Part shown: positions 17,133 through 25,119 of the stretch, piece by piece
Layout: each line of letters starts with the position of its first letter
Numbering within the stretch: the stretch's first letter is position 1
Assembly: GCF_052055585.1 (NCBI RefSeq)
Contig: NZ_CP170485.1
Span: 620,001-684,000 of the forward strand
Direction: 5' to 3'
DNA from: Oceanicaulis sp052055585
Lineage (GTDB): Bacteria; Pseudomonadota; Alphaproteobacteria; Caulobacterales; Maricaulaceae
DNA: 64,000 bases
Notes under the pieces: generated by a model
What the model was told of the DNA's origin: nothing
The model's database searches: none
Seen by the model: the letters and a program-made list of their open reading frames with translations, nothing else
Translations under genes and position numbers: made by a program

Positions 17133-17797
17133 GCGAGGACGTCGAGGCGATTCTCGCGCGGTTGCGGACGGTTCTGGACCCTGTTGAGGGCTCGATCCCG
17201 GACAAGCCGTCGCGCGGGGATGGCGATCTCAATGACATGCCGACCCCGTCCGGCCGCAAGCTCAAGCCTGCCGCCGTGCTGGCGCTGCTGGTCAAGCGCG
17301 AGAGCGGTCTGACCGTGCTGTTCACCCGGCGGGCGGACCATTTGCAGGCCCATGCCGGTCAGGTGAGCTTTCCCGGCGGTCGCCAGATGGCGGGGCGCGA
17401 AACGCTGGCCGAGTGCGCCCTGCGCGAGACAGAGGAAGAGGTGGGCCTGACACCCGACCAGATCACGCTTCTGGGCCGCTGGGAGACCTATGAGACGGGC
17501 ACCGGCTATGCTGTGACCCCCTTTGCGGGCGTGATCGAGCCGGGCTTTGATCTGTCGCCTGATCCGGGTGAAGTGGCGGAAGTGTTCGAGACCCCGTTTG
17601 GTTTCCTGATGGACCCGGACAATCACAAGCTCGAGGAGCGCGAATTCGCCGGGATGTTGCGGCGGTTCTACGCCATGCCCCATAAAGGCCGGTATATCTG
17701 GGGGGCGACGGCGGGCATGCTGCGCGCCCTGTCGATCCGCTATGCACAGGGGCGACCCATGCAATCAGTCCGGTCCGTAAGGGAGAGCCGCTCATGA
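17129..17797 (+). CDS. NUDIX hydrolase, CoA pyrophosphatase type
   Basis: 222-residue cytosolic hydrolase. VLFTRRADHLQAHAGQVSFPGG is the CoA-pyrophosphatase (NudL-like) signature upstream of the Nudix box, and ECALRETEEEVGL is the catalytic REx2EExG(L) helix. The loop between GG and the helix is longer than in the strict Nudix consensus, as in NudL. It likely cleaves CoA or its oxidised forms to 4'-phosphopantetheine and 3',5'-ADP. ATGA overlaps both with the preceding DUF1285 gene and with the following small membrane gene, so the operon is tightly coupled. Confidence 0.92.
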   Translation: MSEDVEAILARLRTVLDPVEGSIPDKPSRGDGDLNDMPTPSGRKLKPAAVLALLVKRESGLTVLFTRRADHLQAHAGQVSFPGGRQMAGRETLAECALRETEEEVGLTPDQITLLGRWETYETGTGYAVTPFAGVIEPGFDLSPDPGEVAEVFETPFGFLMDPDNHKLEEREFAGMLRRFYAMPHKGRYIWGATAGMLRALSIRYAQGRPMQSVRSVRESRS

Positions 17798-18075
17798 TCC
17801 GCATCTTTCTGCTGATGCTCGTCGCCTTCACACTGCCCTATCTCGTGGCGCGCATCCTTCTGGCGGCTGGCGTGCTCAAACACTCGATCACAACCAGCCT
17901 CGGCATTCTTATGGGGCTGGGCGCTGCACTGGTGATGCTGGTGGTGCTCGTCCTGATCGAGACTGATCCCGGCTCCCGCGACGGCGCCTATCAACCGCCC
18001 CGGCTTGAGGATGGCGAGATCCGCCCCGGCCAGTTCGAGGAGCGCGATCCGCCGTCTCCCGAAGACCCGATCTAG
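17794..18075 (+). CDS. Small membrane protein (DUF6111-like)
   Basis: 93 residues with two transmembrane helices (FLLMLVAFTLPYLVARILL and a second around LGAALVMLVVLVLI) and an acidic, Pro-rich tail. Position between a NUDIX hydrolase and cca, and the general pattern, match the DUF6111 family of Alphaproteobacteria, but I assign that from memory of family appearance only. ATGA overlap with the NUDIX gene. Function unknown. Confidence 0.75.
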   Translation: MIRIFLLMLVAFTLPYLVARILLAAGVLKHSITTSLGILMGLGAALVMLVVLVLIETDPGSRDGAYQPPRLEDGEIRPGQFEERDPPSPEDPI

Positions 18076-18086
18076 CGAGCCTGATC

Positions 18087-19313
18087 ATGCGGCTGGACCC
18101 TTCCGAGCACGCCTTTCTGAGCGCGCCTGACACGGTTGCGGTCATGGACGCCCTCAGCCCCGGCGAGAGTGATCGGGCGCGTATTGTGGGCGGTGCGGTG
18201 CGCAATGCGCTTCAGGGCGTGCGGGTTGAGGATGTGGACATCGCCACCCAGCTGACGCCCCGGGAAATCCTGGATGCGCTCAAGGCGGCGGGCATCAAGG
18301 CGATCCCGACCGGGCTCGATCACGGCACCATCACTGCGGTGGTGAAGGGCAAGCCGTTCGAGATCACAACCCTGCGCAAGGATGTCTCCACCGACGGACG
18401 TCGCGCCGTCGTCGCCTTCACCACGGACTGGACGATCGACGCCAGCCGTCGCGATTTTCGCCTCAACGCGATCTATGTGCGCCGCGATGGCAGCCTGTTT
18501 GATCCTTATGACGGGATTGCGGACGCGCTGGCGCGCCGGGTGGTGTTTATTGGCGACGCCGATCAGAGGCTGGCCGAAGACGTGTTGCGCATCCTGCGCT
18601 TTTACCGCTTCAACGCCTGGTATGGCTCGGAACTGGATGCGGACGGCCACGCCGCCTGCATGCGTGCGGCGCCCTTGCTGAGGGCGCTGGCGCGCGAGCG
18701 GGTCTGGAAGGAGATCAAGAAGCTTCTGGCCGCGCCAAACCCCGGACCTGTGGTCAAAGCGATGCAGGAAGGCCACGTTTTTGATCCAGTTTGGCCGGAA
18801 CGGCTCGACTTAAACTTTCTCTTAAGCATAATTAACAGCGACAGAGGGAAAGGGCGCGCGCCTGACACGCTCATCAGAGCGGCGGCGTTGTGCGGGGGAG
18901 ATGTCACCACAGTGCGGAAACTGGCGAGCCAGATGAAAGCGTCAAACGCGGAGACCGATCGCCTTGTGGCGATGTGCGCGCCCGTGTCTGGCGCTGCCGA
19001 TTCGGTGCGGCCGGGCCTGGATGCGCCGGCGCGGCGCCGGGCCTTGTATGCGCTGGGCGCACAGACGTTTTCCGATTGCATGCGGCTCGCCGAAGCGCGA
19101 GGCGAGGGCGATGCTGACGCCGACCTTGAAGCGGCGAGCGACTGGTCCAGGCCGGCTCCGCCCGTGACGGGGCGCGATCTTCTCGCTCTGGGGTTCGAGC
19201 CCGGTCCGCAGCTGGGCGCGGTCATGAAGACGCTGGAAGCGCGCTGGATCGACAGTGATTTCACGCTGGATCAGACGGCGTTGCTCGCGCTTGCCCGGGA
19301 GGCTCGGGGGTGA
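18087..19313 (+). CDS. cca: CCA tRNA nucleotidyltransferase
   Basis: 408-residue class II nucleotidyltransferase that adds or repairs the 3' CCA of tRNAs. Motif A RIVGGAVRNALQGVRVEDVDIAT contains the GG-x-VR and the DxD metal site; LDHGTITAV, FEITTLRKDV, RRDFRLNAIYV and DPYDGIADALARRV follow in family order, then RLAEDVLRILRFYRF, with a helical C-terminal domain. Eleven bases after the small membrane gene, with which it is likely co-transcribed. Its stop overlaps a GTG start (GTGA) of the next, uncharacterised gene. Confidence 0.94.
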   Translation: MRLDPSEHAFLSAPDTVAVMDALSPGESDRARIVGGAVRNALQGVRVEDVDIATQLTPREILDALKAAGIKAIPTGLDHGTITAVVKGKPFEITTLRKDVSTDGRRAVVAFTTDWTIDASRRDFRLNAIYVRRDGSLFDPYDGIADALARRVVFIGDADQRLAEDVLRILRFYRFNAWYGSELDADGHAACMRAAPLLRALARERVWKEIKKLLAAPNPGPVVKAMQEGHVFDPVWPERLDLNFLLSIINSDRGKGRAPDTLIRAAALCGGDVTTVRKLASQMKASNAETDRLVAMCAPVSGAADSVRPGLDAPARRRALYALGAQTFSDCMRLAEARGEGDADADLEAASDWSRPAPPVTGRDLLALGFEPGPQLGAVMKTLEARWIDSDFTLDQTALLALAREARG

Positions 19314-20830
19314 GCCTGTCCGAGCTCTTCTCCCTGCGCTATCGCGCACGGGTGGGCAGCGGCGAGCTGTTCGCGGCGGACCTTCATCTGCATGACCGTC
19401 GTGCGCTTGAGGAGAAGGCCAAGGCGCTCAACTTCACGGAAGCCGAGACGACGAACGCCTTTGTCGATGCCGAGATCGCTCTGCGCATCCAGCTCGCCAA
19501 GACCATCAGCGCGGCCAATGAGAAGCGCAAGATCAAGGACTTGCCGCGACGGGCGCGCCAGACCATGGCTGACGCCTATCTGCAGGCGAACCGGGCGCAC
19601 TGGTCGGCGGTCGCCGAAGCGCCGGGCTTTGAGAATCTGTTCCAGACCGAAGGCGAGATTTCCAATCGTGATCCGCTGAACGGAGAGAAATGGGGCATCA
19701 CCGCCAACCTCCTCGTCTTTGACTTCGTGGAGGCGTTCTTTGATCTCTTGCCCGGCGAGGAGCAGCTGGAATTCAGCCGCGACCTCAATCAGCGCCTGCA
19801 GCGCGGGGAATCGCGCTGGTATTTCCAGCTCGGGCGCTGGCGGCGGGATGACTGGCCGCGTGAGCGCGACAGCCAGTTCGATCAGATCCTGTATTCGCTC
19901 AAGAGCCAGGCCGATCAGGCGCTGACCGCGCAGGACAACAAGATTCGCAATGGCGAAGGGGTTGAAGCGGGCGAAACGCTTGATCCCCAGAAGGTCTCGC
20001 AATCGCTGTCCGAAGCCGCGCGCAGCCTGTGGGAGGCGGATCGGCTGCTCGATTCAGACCTTCTGTCCAAGAAGGTGCGGCACGGGGCGGCGGTGCGCGC
20101 GGCGCGTCATGCGCTCGATGAATGCCTGACCCATTTCAAGGGCAAGCTCGAAGGCCCGTTCGTGAAGGCCAAGCCGCCCAAGGATCGCAAACCCGCGCGC
20201 GGTCTGCCGCGTCTGGGCGCGCCCGCGACGGACAAGTCGGCGCTCAAGGGCGTGTCGAACGGCCTCGCAGCTGCGATCCGGATCGAGATGATCGGCAAAT
20301 GGCTCGCCCATGGCGGGCCGGAAAACCTCAAGGACCAGCGGGTCAGCGCGCTTGATCGCGCCAGCCTGGCCGAAATGCTGCTGCGTCTGGTCCTGTTCGG
20401 CCTGCCTGAAACCGACAGCCCTGATGATATCGAGGAAGCCGAAGCGGAGGAAATCCGCAGCTATTCCAGGATTACGGGGGTGCGCAAGGCGCCCAACAAG
20501 GGCGGCAAGCTGCTCAACCATGGCGAAGGCAGTCTGATGCTGAACATGGATGATGAGGCCAGCGCGCGCCTTGCCGTCGATGTGCTGGCCCGGTTGTGCC
20601 AGTTCGCCACGGGTTCGGCGGGTGCGTCTTCGGACATGGCCGAGCTGCGCGCGACCCAGCCGCTGCATCGTGATTTTGACGCTGTGGGCGATTTCCCGCG
20701 TCGGGCCGAGCCGGCCTTCTGGCAACTGGCGACGAACTGGATCCTGATGGGAGGCGCCGGGGCCGCGCTGATCGGTCTGGGCTTTGTGCTGGGCCTGCTG
20801 GCCGCCGGGTGGACGCCGGGCGTCCTCTGA
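19310..20830 (+). CDS. Unknown 506-residue protein with C-terminal membrane anchor
   Basis: I do not recognise this protein. It is mostly charged and helical (EEKAKALNFTEAETTNAFVDAEIALRIQ), has Arg/Trp-rich stretches (RWYFQLGRWRRDDWPRERD), an acidic turn (DSPDDIEEAEAEEIRSYSR), and ends with one hydrophobic segment (~residues 478-500, WILMGGAGAALIGLGFVLGLLAAGW). That suggests a cytoplasmic domain tail-anchored in the inner membrane. Initiates at GTG overlapping the cca stop, implying coupling with tRNA maturation genes, but no functional link can be read from the sequence. Codon use and GC match neighbours. Confidence 0.78.
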   Translation: MSLSELFSLRYRARVGSGELFAADLHLHDRRALEEKAKALNFTEAETTNAFVDAEIALRIQLAKTISAANEKRKIKDLPRRARQTMADAYLQANRAHWSAVAEAPGFENLFQTEGEISNRDPLNGEKWGITANLLVFDFVEAFFDLLPGEEQLEFSRDLNQRLQRGESRWYFQLGRWRRDDWPRERDSQFDQILYSLKSQADQALTAQDNKIRNGEGVEAGETLDPQKVSQSLSEAARSLWEADRLLDSDLLSKKVRHGAAVRAARHALDECLTHFKGKLEGPFVKAKPPKDRKPARGLPRLGAPATDKSALKGVSNGLAAAIRIEMIGKWLAHGGPENLKDQRVSALDRASLAEMLLRLVLFGLPETDSPDDIEEAEAEEIRSYSRITGVRKAPNKGGKLLNHGEGSLMLNMDDEASARLAVDVLARLCQFATGSAGASSDMAELRATQPLHRDFDAVGDFPRRAEPAFWQLATNWILMGGAGAALIGLGFVLGLLAAGWTPGVL

Positions 20831-20837
20831 TCAACGC

Positions 20838-21662
20838 CTATTCGTCCGTGCCGCTTTCGCTCACAGGGGCGATCGCACTCTGGTTCTCGGACAGGGCTTC
20901 AAGGCGGGCATAGGCGGCTTCATCGCCGCGACGGGCGCGCTCGACCAGGTCCTGGACTGCTATATAGCGGTTTTCGAGCTCGCGGCCCTCACGCTGGCGC
21001 GCTTCAGAGCCGACCTGGGTTTCAAGACGGGCGCGGAACTCATCCACCACATCCTGACTGTTGCGCTGGGCGATGCCGCCTTCACCGTCCGACAGGGCGT
21101 TGAGCAAGGCGTCGAACGGGCTCTGGGACAGGCTCAGATCGGGCGCCTCGACGCCGGCATTCACCGATTCCTGCTCGACAATGGCGGCCATGGTCTCGCG
21201 CGTGCCGCGATAGCGCTCGGAGTTCTGCTCTTCCTCGGACAGGGAATCAAAGAACTCGATATAGGCGCGCGCCCGGGTCAGCACGTCGCCGGTATGCTCG
21301 GGCGAGGTGAAGGCTTCGCGCTCACGCGCCAGCATCTTCATGCGGGTCTCGCGCGCCGTGTCGGCGTCCAGATCGGGCTTTTCCAGCACCGAGGCGTAAT
21401 TGTCCTGATAGGCGCGGGCGCCAGCGAGCGCGTTACGGAAGATCGCATCGCCCCGCTCCGCCATCAGGGCGTCCACACGCGCTGAAGAGCCATTGAGCAC
21501 GGCGCGCGCAGCGGCGGACAGGCTGACGGTGTCACTGGCGCTTTTGGAGGCGGGGTTCTGGTTTGACGCGCCCGAACGCGCTTTCGCCGTTTCGCCTTGC
21601 GTGGCGGCGTTCGCGCCATTGGGGCCCAGATACGGACCCTGGGTTCCAACCGTGTTGACCAT
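20838..21662 (-). CDS. Hypothetical protein with DTVSLS motif
   Basis: 274 residues, no signal peptide or membrane segment. The N-terminal ~40 residues are low-complexity (Ala/Asn/Ser/Gly), then SDTVSLSAAARAVLNG, a motif shared with many small flagellum- or hook-associated alphaproteobacterial proteins, followed by a long highly charged helical region (LDADTARETRMKMLAREREAFTS, ARLETQVGSEARQREGRELENRY). Flagellar association is only a hint. Convergent with the 506-residue gene, seven bases apart, and the last gene before hemF on the same strand. Confidence 0.68.
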   Translation of the reverse strand: MVNTVGTQGPYLGPNGANAATQGETAKARSGASNQNPASKSASDTVSLSAAARAVLNGSSARVDALMAERGDAIFRNALAGARAYQDNYASVLEKPDLDADTARETRMKMLAREREAFTSPEHTGDVLTRARAYIEFFDSLSEEEQNSERYRGTRETMAAIVEQESVNAGVEAPDLSLSQSPFDALLNALSDGEGGIAQRNSQDVVDEFRARLETQVGSEARQREGRELENRYIAVQDLVERARRGDEAAYARLEALSENQSAIAPVSESGTDE

Positions 21663-21749
21663 GTCTCGCTCCCTGGAGGCGGCAAGCCGATTCCATCAAG
21701 CGATGCGGTGAGTCTGCTAACCGGTCGTTAACGCAGATTAAGACTTCGC

Positions 21750-22649
21750 TTACGGCCAGCGCGCATGGGGCGGCATGGAGGACAGGATCGAGTTGATATT
21801 GCCGCCGGTCTCAAGGCCGAACTTGGTGCCGCGATCGTAGAGCAGGTTGAACTCGGCATAGCGGCCCCGGCGCACCAGTTGCTCCTCGCGGTCATCCTCG
21901 GTCCAGCTCTGGCCCATGCGTGTCTTCACGATCTCGGGATAGGCGCTCAGGAAGGCCTCGCCCACATCGCGGGTGAAGGCGAAGTCCGCATCATGATCGC
22001 CCGTGTCGAGATGATCATAGAAAATCCCGCCCGTGCCGCGCGGCTCGGCGCGATGCTTGAGCCAGAAATACTCGTCACACCAGTCGGTGAAGCGCGTGTA
22101 ATAGCCCGGATCATGGGCGTCGCAGGCGGATTTCGCGGCGTTGTGGAAGCGGACTGAATCCTCGAACGCCTTGTCGCGTTGATAGTCCTGGGTCGGGTTC
22201 AGATCCATGCCGCCGCCGAACCAGCTCAGCGTGGTGGTGATGAAGCGGGTGTTCATGTGAACCGCCGGCACATGGGGATTGCGCATATGCGCGATCAGCG
22301 AGATGCCGGTGGCGTAAAAGCGCGGATCGGTTTCCGCGCCCCGCACGCGAGCCGCGAATTCTGGGCTGAACTCGCCAAAGACGGTGGAGACATGCACGCC
22401 CACCTTCTCGAACAGGCGGCCATGCATCATGCCCATTACGCCGCCGCCCAGCTCGTCCTGGCCGTCGCCGCGTTTCCAGGGCGTCAGCTCGAACCGCCCG
22501 GCGTCCCCGGGGTAGAGCGCAGGATCCGCCGCGTCCTCAAGCGCTTCGAAGGCGGTGCAAATCCGGTCTCGCAAGGCTTCAAACCAGGCTTTGGCGTCAT
22601 TGCGACGCGCAGCCAGAACATCGGTGCTGGGTTTGTGGTTCGCGGACAT
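21750..22649 (-). CDS. hemF: Oxygen-dependent coproporphyrinogen III oxidase
   Basis: Decarboxylates coproporphyrinogen III to protoporphyrinogen IX with O2; cytosolic homodimer. 299 aa, normal length. Family motifs: GRFELTPWKRGDGQDELGGGVMGMMHGRLFEKVGVHVSTV, HMRNPHVPAVHMNTRF, SWFGGGMDLNP, DEYFWLKHR-EPRGTGGIFYD and RRGRYAEFNLLYDRGTKFGLETGGN(I)NSILSSMPP. Catalytic His and Asp residues are in place. ATG at 22649 follows GGAG. Haem supply fits the cytochrome bc1 operon just downstream, though the genes are not co-transcribed. Confidence 0.97.
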   Translation of the reverse strand: MSANHKPSTDVLAARRNDAKAWFEALRDRICTAFEALEDAADPALYPGDAGRFELTPWKRGDGQDELGGGVMGMMHGRLFEKVGVHVSTVFGEFSPEFAARVRGAETDPRFYATGISLIAHMRNPHVPAVHMNTRFITTTLSWFGGGMDLNPTQDYQRDKAFEDSVRFHNAAKSACDAHDPGYYTRFTDWCDEYFWLKHRAEPRGTGGIFYDHLDTGDHDADFAFTRDVGEAFLSAYPEIVKTRMGQSWTEDDREEQLVRRGRYAEFNLLYDRGTKFGLETGGNINSILSSMPPHARWP

Positions 22650-22800
22650 GCTCGCTCCTCAAGGTCTCGGGCCGTGCGAAAAGATACATACGACCCGGCG
22701 CTGGCAAGCCAAAACGGCGCCTGAAGCGCTGGCGCAGGCGCAAGCCGGGCTTTAGGCTCCGCCTCCAGAGATCCGGCCTGTATATGGAATTCCGAGCACC

Positions 22801-24240
22801 ATGATTGATCCGTTGTCCGACCTGCATGAAGCGCGTCGCCGTGAAGACCTGCTGGGCGTGTCCAATGAATTGCGTCGCCTGATTGCGGCAGACGCCCAGC
22901 TGGGCAGCCAGTGGGGGGATGTCGCCGGGATCGCGATGCAGGTGGGCGATGAGATCGCATGCCTGAAGGCCGCCGAACTCCTGACGCGCGCCTCGCCCAA
23001 TTATCCCCAGTCCTGGCTCTGGCTGGTCACGGCTCTGACCGGGCTCGGCCGGCATCAGCAGGCGCTGGAAGTCATCGAACGCCTGATCGCGCAGCAACCC
23101 AATGATCCCGCGCTCCAGCGCCGGGCCGGGCGGGCGCTGCTGGAGCTGGGTCGCACCAATCTGGCCGAATTGAGCTTCCGTCGGGCCATCAGTCTGGATC
23201 GTTTTGACGTTCTGGCCTGGGAAGGGTTGGCGGAGTGCATCACGTTTGAATCCGGATCGGCGGAGCTGGCGGCGCTCGAGGAAATGCGCCTGCAGAACAC
23301 CGCCAACATGTCCTCCACCGAGCGCGGCGCGCTCGCCTACACCCTGGCCAAGGCCTATCGCGATGTGGGCGAGACGGCTGTGGCGGCCATGCGCGTGGCG
23401 GAGGGGGCTGCTTTCTGTCGGGATGACACGGCCTTTGACACTGATCTTCACGAGACATCGGTCAAGGCGATCATCGCCAGCTATGAGCCGCAATTTGTCG
23501 ACAAGCACGAGGATGCCGGCGTCATCGATGGTCGTCCGGTGCTGGTGATCGCGCCGCCCTGCGCCGGGGCTGACTGGCTGAGCGAGGTGCTGGCGGCGGA
23601 TGATGAGGCGGGCGCCCTACAGCGCGGCAATGGCCTGTTCTGGCTCAATGCGACCCCGCTCGGCGATCAGACGCTGTCAGAGATTTCCGAAGCCATCGAG
23701 GCCGGCTGGGGGCGCAATGTGCTCGGAGATGTGGGCAAGCGCTATCTCAGCCAGGCCGAGGAAGCGCTTGGGCATGCCGCCAAGCGAATCATTGACCCGA
23801 CCTCGTTGTCCGAGATGGCCGCCGGCGCTTATGGCGTCTGCCTGCCCGCCGCCCGGATCATCCGGATCGTTCGCGATCCGCGTGATCTGGCCTGGTCGAT
23901 CTACAAGACCCGCTTCCGCAAGGCACGTCACTGGACCTATCACCCTGATGACATCGCTCGCGTCCTGGCGTGCCATAATCAGCTGTGCGCGCACTGGGAA
24001 ACGATTTTCCCGGGCCGCGTCCTGACCGTGCGGTATGAGGACTTCCTGTCTGATCCGCAGGCGGTGGCGCGTCAGGCCGCGCAGTTCATCGGGGTCGACG
24101 CCGATGCAGCCGCGGCGGAAGCCTGGTTGCGGTCCGAAACCCTGAAAACGGACGCCATCGGCGTTCACAAGGAAGCGGGCGAGCGCTTTGAACCGCTTGA
24201 AGCGGCGCTGGCGCGCGCGGGTCTGATCGAGGTCGGATAA
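22801..24240 (+). CDS. TPR-sulfotransferase family protein with degenerate cofactor loop
   Basis: 479 residues: an N-terminal TPR-like helical domain (~1-220) and a C-terminal sulfotransferase-like domain. The 3'-phosphate PAPS motif survives (RIIRIVRDPRDLAWSIYKTRF, ~350-370), as do the substrate-side HWETIFPGRVLTVRYEDFLSDP elements. The 5'-phosphosulfate loop, normally a PRSGTT type, reads IAPPCAGADWLSEVL (~245-258), losing the Arg and the SGT residues, and the usual KMP following segment reads IIDPTSL. So catalysis is doubtful; it may be a binding or scaffold protein. No signal peptide. Divergent from hemF. Confidence 0.82.
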   Translation: MIDPLSDLHEARRREDLLGVSNELRRLIAADAQLGSQWGDVAGIAMQVGDEIACLKAAELLTRASPNYPQSWLWLVTALTGLGRHQQALEVIERLIAQQPNDPALQRRAGRALLELGRTNLAELSFRRAISLDRFDVLAWEGLAECITFESGSAELAALEEMRLQNTANMSSTERGALAYTLAKAYRDVGETAVAAMRVAEGAAFCRDDTAFDTDLHETSVKAIIASYEPQFVDKHEDAGVIDGRPVLVIAPPCAGADWLSEVLAADDEAGALQRGNGLFWLNATPLGDQTLSEISEAIEAGWGRNVLGDVGKRYLSQAEEALGHAAKRIIDPTSLSEMAAGAYGVCLPAARIIRIVRDPRDLAWSIYKTRFRKARHWTYHPDDIARVLACHNQLCAHWETIFPGRVLTVRYEDFLSDPQAVARQAAQFIGVDADAAAAEAWLRSETLKTDAIGVHKEAGERFEPLEAALARAGLIEVG

Positions 24241-24487
24241 ACTGATTTTTCAGGGGATAACCGCAATTCGCGGCGAAAACCGGGCGATTTTACGGGATAA
24301 TCTGGTTGAAAAATAAGGGGGGTCGCATTAATCCGCCCCTCTATCCGCGTTGTATGCTTACCGGGGCTGCGTCAGCACGTCGCACCGACAAGCCGCAGCG
24401 TTAGGCTAAGTCTGAGATCGCGCGCTAGCGTGCGTAGGGTCTGCCAGGCCCTGCGGGGCGGGCAGTTCGAATTCAAGAGGTCGGCAC
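24241..24487 (+). promoter_or_regulatory. Leader/promoter region of petABC
   Basis: 247-base gene-free stretch that must carry the promoter of the bc1 operon. It is locally A/T-richer around 24240-24320. A TTGAAA at 24306-24311 could be a -35 element, but no convincing -10 follows, so no promoter is assigned. AGAGG eight bases before the petA GTG is a good ribosome site. No riboswitch or terminator seen. Confidence 0.5.
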
Positions 24488-25105
24488 GTGACGGACGTGA
24501 ACAGCAATCCTGAGACCGGTGGCGATGAGCCGTCGCGTCGGGACTTTCTCTACATCGCATCGGTCGGAGCGGTAGGCGTCGGCGGCGCTCTCACCCTGTG
24601 GCCGTTCATTGATCAAATGAACCCGGCTGCGGACACGCTCGCGTTGTCCACCACCGAGGTGAACATCAGCACCATCGAGGAAGGCGCCGAAATCACGGTG
24701 ATGTTCCGCGAGCGTCCGCACTTTGTGCGCCGCCGGACCGCGCAGGAGATTTCCGAAGCGGCCGAGGTGGAAGTCTCGCGTCTGCCGGACCAGCTGGCCC
24801 GCAACGCCAACCTCGAAGACAGCGCTCCGGCGACCGACGAGAACCGCTCGACCCTGTCCGCAGGCGTTGATGACGGCGTCGAAGTGGATCAGGCGCTGCG
24901 CGCCGCCATGCTCGTGACCAGCGCGAACTGTACGCACCTGGGCTGCGTGCCGACCTTCGCGGCCGGTGACTATGAGGGCTGGTTCTGCCCGTGCCACGGT
25001 TCGCACTATGACACTGCCGGCCGTATCCGCCGTGGCCCGGCTCCGGAAAACCTGCCGATTCCGCCGATGACCTTCATCTCGGCGACGACGCTGCGTCTGG
25101 GCTAG
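24488..25105 (+). CDS. petA: Rieske iron-sulfur subunit of cytochrome bc1
   Basis: 205-residue Rieske protein that moves electrons from ubiquinol to cytochrome c1. N-terminal twin-arginine signal/anchor SRRDFLYIASVGAVGVGGALTLWPF, then the [2Fe-2S] cluster boxes CTHLGC and CPCHGSHYD (two Cys and two His ligands), and the GPAPENLPIPP loop. Begins with GTG after an AGAGG site. First gene of petA-petB-petC with 14- and 12-base gaps, so one operon. Membrane-anchored with the cluster domain in the periplasm. Confidence 0.97.
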   Translation: MTDVNSNPETGGDEPSRRDFLYIASVGAVGVGGALTLWPFIDQMNPAADTLALSTTEVNISTIEEGAEITVMFRERPHFVRRRTAQEISEAAEVEVSRLPDQLARNANLEDSAPATDENRSTLSAGVDDGVEVDQALRAAMLVTSANCTHLGCVPTFAAGDYEGWFCPCHGSHYDTAGRIRRGPAPENLPIPPMTFISATTLRLG

Positions 25106-25119
25106 GGGGAGAGCAAGTT

